Shown: positions 8,655 through 17,783 of the stretch, one piece after another | How positions within the stretch are numbered: position 1 is the stretch's first letter | Layout of the letters: each line of letters opens with the position of its first letter | Assembly: GCF_031085175.1 (NCBI RefSeq) | Contig: NZ_JAVHUY010000011.1 | Coordinates: 62,001-126,000, forward strand | DNA from: Phytohabitans maris | GTDB lineage: Bacteria; Actinomycetota; Actinomycetes; Mycobacteriales; Micromonosporaceae | Direction of reading: 5' to 3' | DNA length: 64,000 nucleotides | Translations under genes and position numbers: made by a program | Notes under the pieces: generated by a model | Seen by the model: the letters and a program-made list of their open reading frames with translations, nothing else | The model's database searches: none | What the model was told of the DNA's origin: nothing

Positions 8655-11150
8655 TTATGCGGTGGGCTCGGTGTCACCGGTCGAGGCTGACCGATCCGGC
8701 TCGGCCGGCGGCGGCGGGGTCTCCGCGTTGAGCTGCCGCTCCGCCTCGGCGCGGCCGCGCCGGGTAGCCGACTGGTAGGACGACATCATGCTGCGGGTCT
8801 GCTCCGGCGTACGCGGTGTGGACGCCGGCGGCTGCGCCTCGGGGGCGGGCGGGGTCTGCCGCAGCGGCGCCGCGAGGCTCGCCTGGCGCACCCGCCACGG
8901 CAGGCCGGACGGGGTGAGGGTGACCGCGTCGCGCGGCGGCTCGGCGTGCCCGCTGCCGTTGGTCGCCGCCCCATCCGTCGCGGCCGTGGCCGGCGGCCGG
9001 CCGGCGCTGGGCAGCTCGTTGTCGCCGCGCCGCTCGGGTGGTGGTGGCGTGACCCGGGCGCGGGCGATGATCGGCGCCGGCGAGACGGGCGCCTCCGGCT
9101 GCGGGGCGATCGCCGTCGGGGGCGCGGGCGGGGCGGTGACCGGGGCGTCCGGAACGGAGTCGGACGTGGACCGCAGCGACTGGTACGCGCGCACGCGCCG
9201 GCGCTCCTCGGCGGGGACCTCGACTTCCGGCGCCGCCTCCTCGGCACTCTCCGGCGCTTCCTCCTCCTCCGACTTGTCGGAGACGACCAGCGTGGACGGG
9301 ATCAGGACGATCGCCATCGTGCCGCCGTACGGCGAGCGGCGCAGGCGCACGTCGATGCCGTGCCGCTCGGCGAGCCGGCCCACCACGTACAGGCCGAGGC
9401 GAGCGGTGCTGGAGAGGTTGAACTCCGGCGGGTTGCTGACCAGGTCGTTGGCGGCGTCGAGCTCCTGCTCGCTCATGCCGAGGCCGCGGTCTTCGATCTC
9501 CACGACGAAGCCGTTGGCCACCTTCTGCCCGCCGACGTTGACCATCGTGTACGGCGGGGAGAACGAGGCCGCGTTTTCGATCAGCTCGGCGAGCAGGTGG
9601 ATCACGTCGCTGACCGCCCGGCCGGAGAGCGACGCCACGTCGATCGGCAGCACGGAGACGCGGGTGTAGTCCTCCACCTCGGCGACCGCGCCCCGGACCA
9701 CGTCGACGAAGGGCACCGGGTTGCGCCACCGGCGGCCCGGCACGGCGCCGGAGAGCACGATGAGGTTTTCCGCGTTGCGCCGCATGCGGGTGGCCAGGTG
9801 GTCCACCTTGAACAGGTCGGCCAGCTCGTGCGCGTCGGTCTCCCGCCGCTCGATCTCGTCGAGCACCTTGAGCTGCCGGTGCACCAGCGCCTGGTTGCGG
9901 CGGGCCAGGCCGAGGAAGAGGTCGCGGACCCCGTTGCGCAGCTCGGCCTGGTCGACGGCGGCCCGGATCGCGGTCTCCTGGACCGCGTTGATCGCCTGGC
10001 CGACCTGGCCGATCTCGTCGTTGCCGAACGTCAGTGGTGGAGCCTCGGCGACCACGTCGACCTTCTCACCCTGGCGCAGCCGCTCGACGACGCTCGGCAG
10101 CCGGGCGTTGGCCAGGTCCCAGGCGGCGTTGCGGAGGCGCTCGAGCTGGCGCACCAGCGCGCGGGCCGTGGTGATGGACATGATGATCGAGGCGATCAGC
10201 GCTACGAGGCCGAGACCACCGGCCAGGCCGAGCCGGACCACGACGCCGACCGCGGCGGGCGTCGCCCGCTCGACCGTGTCGTCCACACCGGCCTCCACCA
10301 TTTCGGTGAACGAGGAGAGCAGCGGGTCGACCGCGCCGCGCCAGGCGACCGCGTTGACCGGGGGCCGGCCGCCGCCGGTCTCGCCCATCAGCCGGTCCTC
10401 GTACGTCGTGAACTGGCGCATGGCCGCGCTGTTGATCAAGTCGTTGTAGCGGGTCGCGTCATCCGGATGCAGCTCGGGCACGGCCTCCGTGCGCAGGAAC
10501 CGCTGGGTGCCGGAGAGCTGGACCAGCCGCGCCCGCTCGCTCTCGGTCATCCGGCCGGCCGCGAGCGCGCCGCTGACCAGCGCGTCCTCCTGCGAGATCA
10601 CCTCGCGGGCGCGGGTCAGCTGGACCAGCGTGCGGCCGTCCTTGGCGATCTCCTGGTCGTCCAGGCCGGCGAGGGAGCCGAAGACCCGGAAGCTGGCGTC
10701 GATCATGCCGGTGAACGCACTGGACGCGCCGTCCCGGCCGATCCGGCTGGTGTTGATCGCCTCGCGTGCCGAGTCGAGCTCCTGGAGCTCGTCGAACAGC
10801 TCGTCGATGCGCTGCTCGGCGGCCTCGCTCGCGGCCAGCCGCACGTCGGTGTCGCCGGCCAGCTCGGAGAGCTTGGCCCGGGCCTCGTCGGTCCGCGCGC
10901 GCTGGGCGTCCAGCTCGGTCCGCTGTGCCCGCGGCCCGCTGCCGAGGTAGACCACCGAGAGGCGGCGCTCCTGCTGCAACGCGAGGATCAGCGAGTCGGT
11001 CGGCCGGCCGTACTTTTGGTCGAGGGTGCTCACCCACAGGAGGTTGAGACCGTCACGGGTCGTCACGAACGCCGCGAACGCCCACAGCGCAGCGAGGGAT
11101 AGGAGGAGTGCGAAAACCTTGATCCTCACGCGTGAACTGCGGGAACTCAT
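8655..11150 (-). CDS. cvnA: Conservon membrane sensor kinase-like protein CvnA
   Basis: 831 residues from ATG 11150; an alternative in-frame start at 11186 would add 12 residues. Order: N-terminal membrane helix (VFALLLSLAALWAFAAFV), extracytoplasmic nitrate/nitrite-sensor-like helical region (about 50-300), second membrane helix (LGLVALIASIIMSI), HAMP-like linker, then a GHKL ATPase domain. The ATPase domain has an N box (HLLAELIENAASFSPP), G box (VEIEDRGLGMSEQE) and GLYVVGRLAERHG. A long Pro/Ala-rich disordered tail of about 200 residues ends the protein. The usual phosphoacceptor H-box is not obvious, as expected for CvnA proteins, and no response regulator is adjacent. It is the first gene of the cvn operon and is co-directional with the terpene cyclase upstream. 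Confidence 0.9.
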   Translation of the reverse strand: MSSRSSRVRIKVFALLLSLAALWAFAAFVTTRDGLNLLWVSTLDQKYGRPTDSLILALQQERRLSVVYLGSGPRAQRTELDAQRARTDEARAKLSELAGDTDVRLAASEAAEQRIDELFDELQELDSAREAINTSRIGRDGASSAFTGMIDASFRVFGSLAGLDDQEIAKDGRTLVQLTRAREVISQEDALVSGALAAGRMTESERARLVQLSGTQRFLRTEAVPELHPDDATRYNDLINSAAMRQFTTYEDRLMGETGGGRPPVNAVAWRGAVDPLLSSFTEMVEAGVDDTVERATPAAVGVVVRLGLAGGLGLVALIASIIMSITTARALVRQLERLRNAAWDLANARLPSVVERLRQGEKVDVVAEAPPLTFGNDEIGQVGQAINAVQETAIRAAVDQAELRNGVRDLFLGLARRNQALVHRQLKVLDEIERRETDAHELADLFKVDHLATRMRRNAENLIVLSGAVPGRRWRNPVPFVDVVRGAVAEVEDYTRVSVLPIDVASLSGRAVSDVIHLLAELIENAASFSPPYTMVNVGGQKVANGFVVEIEDRGLGMSEQELDAANDLVSNPPEFNLSSTARLGLYVVGRLAERHGIDVRLRRSPYGGTMAIVLIPSTLVVSDKSEEEEAPESAEEAAPEVEVPAEERRRVRAYQSLRSTSDSVPDAPVTAPPAPPTAIAPQPEAPVSPAPIIARARVTPPPPERRGDNELPSAGRPPATAATDGAATNGSGHAEPPRDAVTLTPSGLPWRVRQASLAAPLRQTPPAPEAQPPASTPRTPEQTRSMMSSYQSATRRGRAEAERQLNAETPPPPAEPDRSASTGDTEPTA

Positions 11151-11274
11151 CACACCTGCCCGGGTTGGAATCCTCGCCCGATTCATCGAGAATGCTCAAC
11201 GGCGCGTAACACTGGCACCGACGGCACCCGAGGGACCGTAGCAGTGTCCGTTACGTCACTCAAGGCCAGGTGTG

Positions 11275-12855
11275 TTAAGCCTGTTGCGCGCTTTCGAGCC
11301 GTTCGACGAGTGTCCATACCGCCGGCTTGCGGCTGGCAAGGTGAAGAGCTGCGAGTATTTCTGCTCGGATGATGGCAACGGGTACGTACAGGTCCTTGTC
11401 GTGCCACAGTGGAGGATGCGGCTGCCGACCAAAGGTCGCCCGTAAGTATGAATAGCCGCGTGCGGCCGCCCACGGTGCCGCACTGTCCGCTCCACCGGCG
11501 GTCAACAGCAAAATCTGTAATGCGTACGCCGTCTCCTCGGGCGTGCCCTCCCAGCGGCCCCACGAGCCGTCCGCGCGCTGGGTGCCGACCACCCACTCGC
11601 GGGCCCGCGCCACCGCGGCGGCGGCGTGCGGGCCGGTGCCGTAGCGGTGCAGCGAGACAGCACAGCAGGCGGTCGCGTAATAGGGCGACGCGTGCCATTT
11701 GTCCACCCAGGCTCCCACAGTGGACTGCTGGCCGGCGAGCCACAATGTCACCTTTTCTATCGCCCGCGCGTACCTCTCTTTAAGTGACGGCGTCCGGATC
11801 ACTTGCTCCCCCAGCGCGTCCAGTACATGGGCGTTGGCGCTCGTGGAGGCGGTCCGCTCGCCGTGCCAGGTGACGAAGTGGGTGTCCGTCTCGTACGCCG
11901 ACAGCGCCTCCAGCCCGCGGTCGTCGCCCCAGCGGGCCAGCGCCAGCAGTACCGCCGACGTGGTGTCGGCGTCCGGCGGGAGGCCGGCCCCGCCCGGCGT
12001 ACCGCGCTCGTCGAGGTGCTCGGCCATGCCGGTGAGCAGCTCGGCCGGTACGGCCACCTCGACACCGGCGCGAGCGAGCGTGTTGAGGACCCAGGCCCGC
12101 TCGAACTGGGTGACCGGCACCACGCTCGGCACCGGCCCGCCGTGCCGCGCGACGATGGCCTCGAGGTAGTCGACCGCCCCGCCGGTGGCCCGGTCGCCGG
12201 GCGGCCCGCCGAGCCAGGCGGCCGTGGCGGCGGGTGACGCGCCGACCGTGCCCCGGGGTCCGGGCTGGACGGTCGCGGCCGCCCGGGCGGCGTCGCCGGC
12301 CACTTCGAGCGAGTGCAGCAGCTTGGTCGGCACCGCCGCGCCGGCCCCGACCGCGGAACGGATCTTCGCGAGGCGCGGCCCGTCCGTCCCGTCCGGAACG
12401 GGCAGGCGGGCGCCGTACCCGGCGTCACCCCGTTCGAGGTGGTGGTTGATGGACGCGATGAGCGCCGGAACGATTATCTCGATCGCCGGAGTGTCCGGCA
12501 TGGACAGCCGGGGTCCGCCGGCCAGCCGGCGAAAGAGCACCGCCAGCCCTTTCGCCGCCACGTCCCGGAAGCGGCCGTCGCCGGCCCCGAGCAGCGCGTC
12601 CGTCGCGCTCAGCGTGGAGACCAGCGCGTACTCCTCCGGGGTGCCCCAGGCGCCGTCCGCGCGCTGGGTCGCCGCCAGGAACTCCATCCGCCGCTCGTGC
12701 CCGGTCAGCCACGGCGCCAGCGCGACGAGCCGGCCGGTCTCGTAGACCGACGGGGACAGATACCCCCACGACTCCTTGGTCAACTGCCCGATCAGTTCAT
12801 GGGCGGCGGCGGCAATGCCGGTACCGCCGCCCGAAAGGCTCTCTTCGGCGTCCAC
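11275..12855 (-). CDS. Class II (protonation-type) diterpene cyclase, prenyltransferase/squalene-cyclase fold
   Basis: About 526 residues, alpha/alpha-barrel type with QW-like repeats (QRADGAWGTPEE near the N-terminus, QRADGSWGRWEGTPEE near the C-terminus). The acid motif is D295-A-D-T-T, a DxDTT variant of the DxDD motif of class II diterpene cyclases. Similar variants occur in actinobacterial enzymes such as the mycobacterial tuberculosinyl (halimadienyl) diphosphate synthase. The expected reaction is protonation-initiated cyclisation of geranylgeranyl diphosphate to a bicyclic diphosphate. The start is uncertain: GTG 12855 is the first good methionine-equivalent near the conserved sequence, and a TTG at 12906 is also in frame. 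It is divergent from the class I synthase, with an 83-base promoter region between them. No GGPP synthase is seen in the window. Confidence 0.85.
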   Translation of the reverse strand: MDAEESLSGGGTGIAAAAHELIGQLTKESWGYLSPSVYETGRLVALAPWLTGHERRMEFLAATQRADGAWGTPEEYALVSTLSATDALLGAGDGRFRDVAAKGLAVLFRRLAGGPRLSMPDTPAIEIIVPALIASINHHLERGDAGYGARLPVPDGTDGPRLAKIRSAVGAGAAVPTKLLHSLEVAGDAARAAATVQPGPRGTVGASPAATAAWLGGPPGDRATGGAVDYLEAIVARHGGPVPSVVPVTQFERAWVLNTLARAGVEVAVPAELLTGMAEHLDERGTPGGAGLPPDADTTSAVLLALARWGDDRGLEALSAYETDTHFVTWHGERTASTSANAHVLDALGEQVIRTPSLKERYARAIEKVTLWLAGQQSTVGAWVDKWHASPYYATACCAVSLHRYGTGPHAAAAVARAREWVVGTQRADGSWGRWEGTPEETAYALQILLLTAGGADSAAPWAAARGYSYLRATFGRQPHPPLWHDKDLYVPVAIIRAEILAALHLASRKPAVWTLVERLESAQQA

Positions 12856-12938
12856 TTGAAAAATTCTCGCTTTCGCTCGATCAAAACGGCTTCGGCACCC
12901 GGACAATGGAATACCGGAAAGTATTGAGAGGAGTCGAA

Positions 12939-13844
12939 GTGGGAAAACTCACAGTGGACGCGGCCGGCGCACTGTCCGCAGTGGATTCCGGTCGTGTTTC
13001 CGCAGTGGCGGGGCAGGCCCAACGGGATCTGCAAGCGTACGCCGCTCGATACCCCGCCCTCTTTCCCTCGAATCCCTTCGATCCGGCCCTGTACAGCACC
13101 GTGGCACTGGCAAACGCTTTCTGTGGCCCGTGGTTCAGCGCCGACGAGCTACGGGTCGCCAACCGCGCCACGCTCTGGGCCTTCGCACTCGACTGGCAGA
13201 TCGACTATCTGGCGCGGTCCCATGCGCAAGTGGCGGAAATCGTGCGGCGCTGCCTGGCGGTTGTCGACGGGACACCAGCGGAAGAAGACGATCTGTTGGG
13301 ACAGTTGCTGGCCGACATCCTGTCGACGATCTCCGCAGCACCCGCGTACCCAGCGCTCCGCCCGGCCTGGCGGCTGGAGTTTCAACGGATGGTCGAAGCG
13401 ATGGCCCGCGAATGGGAGTGGCAGGCCAGCCGGGAGGCCGGCGACACCGCCGCGCTGCCCACCTTCGAGGACTACCTCGACAACGCGGACAACATCTGCT
13501 TCTCATTCGTGTTCCTCTCGCACTGGGTCAGCACCAGCGGGCCGCCACCCGTCGCCCGGGCCGGCGAGGTGTTGGCCGCCGGGCGAAAGGTGCAGGAGGT
13601 GATCCGGCTGCTCAACGACCTCGGCACGTACGACCGGGACGTGACGTGGGGCGATCTCAACCCGATGATGCTCGGCGTGACCCGTGACGGCGTGACGGAG
13701 CGGATCGGCGTACTGGTGGCGGAAGCGCTGGCGCTCCTGCGGCCGCTGCACGCGGAGCAACCGGAGCTGGCGGCGTTCCTGGAGCGGTACATCGGCTTCA
13801 ACAAAGGCTTCTACGGCCTCACCGACTACTGGGGCGACCTGTAG
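12939..13844 (+). CDS. Class I terpene synthase
   Basis: 301 residues. The metal-binding regions are D85-WQI-D89, an unusual first aspartate motif in place of DDxxD, and N226-DLGTYDRD, an NSE/DTE-type triad. Aromatic residues near the end (YIGFNKGFYGLTDYW) fit the active-site lid. Class I enzymes ionise a diphosphate. Beside a class II cyclase, it most likely acts on the bicyclic diphosphate made by that enzyme to give a diterpene hydrocarbon or alcohol. I choose GTG 12939 because AGAGGAG lies five bases upstream; an ATG at 12906 lacks such a site. It converges with the P450 gene and overlaps its 3' end by 19 bases. Confidence 0.85.
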   Translation: MGKLTVDAAGALSAVDSGRVSAVAGQAQRDLQAYAARYPALFPSNPFDPALYSTVALANAFCGPWFSADELRVANRATLWAFALDWQIDYLARSHAQVAEIVRRCLAVVDGTPAEEDDLLGQLLADILSTISAAPAYPALRPAWRLEFQRMVEAMAREWEWQASREAGDTAALPTFEDYLDNADNICFSFVFLSHWVSTSGPPPVARAGEVLAAGRKVQEVIRLLNDLGTYDRDVTWGDLNPMMLGVTRDGVTERIGVLVAEALALLRPLHAEQPELAAFLERYIGFNKGFYGLTDYWGDL

Positions 13845-15193
13845 GAGAGCATCACCTCCACCCGGCCGCGCGGGCGCAGCGTGGCCGCCGCCTGCGGTAC
13901 GACCGGCGCCGAGTCGCGCAGGCGCACCCGGTAGCGGCTGAGCATGATGGCGACGATCAGCTGGGCCTCCACCATGAAGAAGTGGCTGCCGAGGCACTGG
14001 TGGGCGCCGAGGCCGAAGGGCACGTACGAGGAGGGGACGCGGCGGCCGGACCGCTCCGGCGAGAAGCGCTCCGGGTCGAAGTCGTACGGCCGCTCCCAGT
14101 ACCGCTCCATCCGGTGCGTCAGGTACGGGCTGGCCAGCACCGTGCTCCCGGCCGGGATCTCAACCCCGCCGACGACGTCGGTCTCCTTGGCCGACCGCGG
14201 GATGACCCAGCCGACCGGGTAGAGCCGGAGCAGCTCCTGGAGGACCTGCTTGGTGTAGACGAGCTTCGGCACGTGGGCCGGGCCCGGCTTGCCGTCGCCG
14301 ATCACGCGGTCCACCTCGTCGTACACCCGGGCGGCGATCTCCGGGTGCCCGTCGAGCACCACCCACAGCCAGGTGAGCGTCACCGCGGAGGTCTCACTCG
14401 CCCCCGCGAACATCGCCACGACGTCGTTGCGGACCAGCTCTTCGTCGAGCGGGTCGCCGTTTTCGTCGCGGGCCCGGCAGAGCAGGGAGACGAGGTCGTC
14501 GCCGGTCGCGCCGTCCCGCTGGCGCTGGCGGACCAAGGGGGTCACGATCGAGTCGGCCAGCCGCACCGCCCGCATGAACGCGCCGTCGCCGGGCAGCGGC
14601 ACCGAGTCGGGTACGAACGGCAGCAGCAGCCGCGGCCCGATCGAGGTGAAGCCGGCGGTCACCGCGTGCCCGAGCCGGTCGGCGTCCGCTGTGGACATCC
14701 CGTCGCCGATGAAGACCCGGATGAGCGCCCGGTGGATGATCCGGGTCATCTCCACCCGGGTGTCGATCGGCTCCTCGCGCCGGGCGTACGGGTCGAGCTC
14801 CTCCACCGCCTCGGTCAGCGCCGCGGTGAGCTCGTCCATGATGGTCGCCACGTTGCGGGCCGAGAAGACCGGGAGCATGAGCTGGCGGCTGCGCGCCCAG
14901 TCCGGGCCGTCCATGCCGAGGCCGTTGCCGAAGAGCCGGCGCAGCGGCTTCCACAGCATGCCGTCGCGCACGTAGTTGTCGGCGCGGTCGCGCAGCACGT
15001 GCTGCATGTCCTCGGGGCGGCTCACCAGGTACGGCCGGTGCAGGCCGAGGTCGAGCTGGACCACCTCGCCGTCGGTGTCCCGGCCGATCTCCTCGAAGGC
15101 CCGCAACGGGTTTCTAGCGAGAGCGGGAAGTGTACGGTATATCGGGATGCGACGCGCTTTTCCGGTACGCGAAGCATCGACGTCCGACGACAT
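13826..15193 (-). CDS. Cytochrome P450
   Basis: 455 residues, soluble bacterial P450. Motifs in order: I-helix AGASETS, ExxR in QELLRLYP, and the heme loop PFGLGAHQCLG with axial Cys400. The start ATG 15193 has a GAGGGGG site eight bases upstream. It probably oxidises the terpene made by the adjacent class II/class I pair, which is inference from context. No ferredoxin or ferredoxin reductase is encoded nearby, so electron partners must come from elsewhere. The gene overlaps the 3' end of the class I synthase by 19 bases on the opposite strand. Its upstream region carries an inverted repeat that could be an operator. Confidence 0.93.
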   Translation of the reverse strand: MSSDVDASRTGKARRIPIYRTLPALARNPLRAFEEIGRDTDGEVVQLDLGLHRPYLVSRPEDMQHVLRDRADNYVRDGMLWKPLRRLFGNGLGMDGPDWARSRQLMLPVFSARNVATIMDELTAALTEAVEELDPYARREEPIDTRVEMTRIIHRALIRVFIGDGMSTADADRLGHAVTAGFTSIGPRLLLPFVPDSVPLPGDGAFMRAVRLADSIVTPLVRQRQRDGATGDDLVSLLCRARDENGDPLDEELVRNDVVAMFAGASETSAVTLTWLWVVLDGHPEIAARVYDEVDRVIGDGKPGPAHVPKLVYTKQVLQELLRLYPVGWVIPRSAKETDVVGGVEIPAGSTVLASPYLTHRMERYWERPYDFDPERFSPERSGRRVPSSYVPFGLGAHQCLGSHFFMVEAQLIVAIMLSRYRVRLRDSAPVVPQAAATLRPRGRVEVMLSYRSPQ

Positions 15194-15279
15194 GGTGGTG
15201 ACCCCCTCAACCCCCGTCCGTGACGCCTTGCACTCTTAGGATCACTCAAAGCGATCTAGAAGTACCGCACGTGGAAGTT

Positions 15280-15299
15280 GTTTGAGCACTCACTCAAAC
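15280..15299. promoter_or_regulatory. Inverted repeat upstream of the P450 gene
   Basis: GTTTGAG, six bases, CTCAAAC: a 20-base inverted repeat 87 bases upstream of the P450 start. A related TCACTCAAA half-site lies at 15242-15250. The pattern looks like a dimeric repressor operator, for example TetR type. No candidate regulator is adjacent. The rest of 15194-15482 shows no convincing gene. Confidence 0.45.
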
Positions 15300-15482
15300 A
15301 TCAGACATTTCGGACCATCGATGCTCATCGCGACGTTGATCAGGGATTTTGCGGCGTGACAAGCTGGCCGCCATCCCCTCGAAACCCCTCATCAACGGGG
15401 CTTCCGGCGCACCCGAGGTCGGGCGTTGCGCAGGCCGATGGCGCCGTAGCCCAGAGTGGCCTTGCCGGCGCGAAGCGTGAAC

Positions 15483-16016
15483 TCAGAAGAGCCCGCGCAC
15501 CCAGTTGACGATGTCCATGACCCACTCGGTCTGGCGCAGGTAGGCGATGCCGACGCCGACCAGGAAGATCGCGGTGACGAGGTGGGCGCCGCGTGCGCTG
15601 CGCCGGACCCGGCCGAGCTGGCGCTCCAGGATGACCTTGCCGACGAGCCGGCAGAGCGCGAACAGGCCGGCCGCCACGCCCAACGACAGGACGAACGTGA
15701 GCACCGGGCTGACCAGGTTGCCCCGGGTGGAAATCGCCCAGATGCCCCAACAGACGAACGCGACCAGACCGCCGAAGAGCGTCCACCCGCTGCCGATCCG
15801 CCACTGGCCCCGGCGGTAGCCCTGCGGGGCCCACCTCGGGTCCGGCTCGGCCTGCGGCCACCCCGTGGCGGTCGGCTCGTGCGGCGCGGCCGGCGTGCCC
15901 GGCGCGGTCGCCCTCGGCTGGACCTGGGCCACCCCCCGCTGGTACGACTGCGGCAGCGGCGCCTGCGGCGGCAGGTCCACCGTCCGCTCGGCCCATGGCT
16001 GGGTCGGGTCTGCCAT
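15483..16016 (-). CDS. Hypothetical membrane protein with proline-rich N-terminus
   Basis: 177 residues: a Pro/Gln-rich cytosolic region of about 80 residues, then three predicted membrane helices (SGWTLFGGLVAFVCWGIWAI, LTFVLSLGVAAGLFALCRLV, HLVTAIFLVGVGIAYL). The start ATG 16016 has a strong GGGAGGAG site four bases upstream. It is divergent from the Eis-like acetyltransferase. I do not recognise a functional family. It looks like a lineage-restricted envelope protein. Confidence 0.8.
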   Translation of the reverse strand: MADPTQPWAERTVDLPPQAPLPQSYQRGVAQVQPRATAPGTPAAPHEPTATGWPQAEPDPRWAPQGYRRGQWRIGSGWTLFGGLVAFVCWGIWAISTRGNLVSPVLTFVLSLGVAAGLFALCRLVGKVILERQLGRVRRSARGAHLVTAIFLVGVGIAYLRQTEWVMDIVNWVRGLF

Positions 16017-16142
16017 GATCTCCTCCCCCCGAACTGGGTGGGCCCGGCAGAGCCGGGCGAGCCCGGCCGGAACCTCATAGTCGAGGGTAGCCAGGCCGCA
16101 AACCGGTCGCCGACCCCCTAGGGCATGGGCTACACAGAACGC

Positions 16143-17369
16143 ATGACGGACGACCTCCCCCTCCGCCCGGCCACGCCCGACGACTTCCTGAAGGCCTCGA
16201 CCCTGCTGTTCGGCCTCTTCCACCGCGCCCTCGACCAGGAGGAGCAGGACCTCGACCGGCGGGTCTGGGAGGCCGACCGGACGCTGGTCGTCACCGACGC
16301 AGACGAGGTGGTCGGGCACACGTTCGCCGCCGCCCGCGACCTCACCGTACCGGGCGCGGTCCTGCCCGCCGCACACGTCACCGGCGTCGGCGTCGCCCCC
16401 ACCCACCGCAGGCGAGGGCTGCTCACCCGCCTCATGCGGCGCCAGCTCCGCGACCTTCGCGACGCCGGGCGGGAGCCGCTCGCCATCCTGTGGGCGAGCG
16501 AGGCGCGGATCTACCCCCGTTTCGGGTACGGGCTCGCTTCCACCCGGCTGGAGCTCAGCATCGACACCCGCGAGGTGAAGCTGCCGGCGGCCACCGCCGG
16601 GGGCCGGCTCCGCGCCGGAAGTCCGGCCGATCTCTACCCCGAGCTGACCAAGGTGTACGACACGTTGCGCCCCGAGCGTCCGGGCTGGTCCAGCCGAACC
16701 GACGAGTGGTGGGCACAGGTGCTCGCCGACTCCCCGGGCCGCCGCGAGGGCGCCACCGAGCGGCGGGCCGTGGTGCACGAGGGCGAGGGCGGCGTCGACG
16801 GGTACGCGCTGTGGCGCTCCAAGAGCGGCTGGAGCTCCACCGGCCCGAACGCCACGGTGCACGTGAGCGAGATCGCGGCCGCCGACCCGGTGGCGTACGC
16901 GACGCTGTGGCGCTTCCTGCTCGGCATCGACCTGGCCCGCACGGTCACGTACGGGTTCGCGGCCGTGGACGACCCGCTGCTGTACCTGGCCAGCGACATC
17001 CGCCAGCTCGACACCCACTTCGCCGACGGCCTCTGGGTACGCCTGCTGGACCTGCCGGCGGCGCTGGCCGCCCGGCGGTACGCGACGGACCTCGACGTGG
17101 TGTTCGAGGTCGGCGACCCGCTGCTGCCGGAGAACGCCGGCCGCTGGCGCGTCGCGGGCGGCCCGCCCGGGGCGACCTGCGAGCGCACCTCGGCCGAGGC
17201 CGACCTGGCCTGCGACGTCACCGACCTGGGCGCGGCGTACCTCGGCGGCACCTCGCTCGCCGCCCTGGCCGCCGCGGGACGGGTACGCGAGCTGCGCCCC
17301 GGCGCCCTCCACCGGGCGAGCACCGCCTTCGGCTGGTACCGCCAGCCGAGCGCGCCGGAAATCTTCTAG
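16143..17369 (+). CDS. Eis-like GNAT N-acetyltransferase
   Basis: About 408 residues, the usual length of the Eis family (enhanced intracellular survival). It has an N-terminal GNAT domain with the acetyl-CoA loop VGVAPTHRRRGLLTRLM and the YPRFGYGLAS segment, a second degenerate GNAT domain, and a sterol-carrier-like C-terminal domain. Eis enzymes acetylate amines, including aminoglycosides in mycobacteria; the physiological substrate here is unknown. ATG 16143 is preferred because homologues start close to the first beta strand; ATG 16125 would add six residues. It is followed 19 bases later by a small hypothetical gene and may be co-transcribed with it. Confidence 0.88.
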   Translation: MTDDLPLRPATPDDFLKASTLLFGLFHRALDQEEQDLDRRVWEADRTLVVTDADEVVGHTFAAARDLTVPGAVLPAAHVTGVGVAPTHRRRGLLTRLMRRQLRDLRDAGREPLAILWASEARIYPRFGYGLASTRLELSIDTREVKLPAATAGGRLRAGSPADLYPELTKVYDTLRPERPGWSSRTDEWWAQVLADSPGRREGATERRAVVHEGEGGVDGYALWRSKSGWSSTGPNATVHVSEIAAADPVAYATLWRFLLGIDLARTVTYGFAAVDDPLLYLASDIRQLDTHFADGLWVRLLDLPAALAARRYATDLDVVFEVGDPLLPENAGRWRVAGGPPGATCERTSAEADLACDVTDLGAAYLGGTSLAALAAAGRVRELRPGALHRASTAFGWYRQPSAPEIF

Positions 17370-17388
17370 GACCTGTACGGTCGAGCGC

Positions 17389-17748
17389 ATGGCGGATCCT
17401 GAGCGCAGGCGGCGCCGGTTGCGGCAGGGGGTGGCGGGGCGGCCGGCCCGCCCGCGTCCCCCGGACGACTACCGCGAGCCGCCCGACCCGGACGCGGCGG
17501 CCTCGATGGTGACCTCCGAGGTGCTCGACCCCGATCCGCCGGCCCGGCCGCCCGACGAGCGGGAGACCGAGCGCGGGCTGCGCGGCCTGGTCGGCTCCGG
17601 GTCGTCGCAGGTGGGCATCAGCGCCGCGATGCGCGCCCGCGACGCGGCCCGGCCGACCGACGCCGACCTGGCCGAGGCGCAGGAGCGGCTGATCATCGTC
17701 CGGCGCGGCTGGGTGCCCCGCGACGACCCACCTCGCGGCGCCCGCTAG
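17389..17748 (+). CDS. Conserved hypothetical protein, Arg/Pro-rich
   Basis: 119 residues, highly charged and probably largely disordered up to about residue 65. A more ordered C-terminal part contains VGISAAMRARDAARPTDADL and ends RLIIVRRGWVPRDDP. It starts 19 bases after the acetyltransferase stop and is probably in its operon. No membrane segment, signal peptide or known motif is visible. The third-position GC pattern supports coding. Function is unknown. Confidence 0.72.
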   Translation: MADPERRRRRLRQGVAGRPARPRPPDDYREPPDPDAAASMVTSEVLDPDPPARPPDERETERGLRGLVGSGSSQVGISAAMRARDAARPTDADLAEAQERLIIVRRGWVPRDDPPRGAR

Positions 17749-17783
17749 CCGGCGCCCCGGGCCGGGCCGGGGATTTTGCCAAC

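Noticed and set aside
16017-17390. Long minus-strand N-terminal extension of the membrane protein at 15483-16016
   Set aside because: The extension is antisense to the Eis-like gene, and ATG 16016 has a strong ribosome-binding site.
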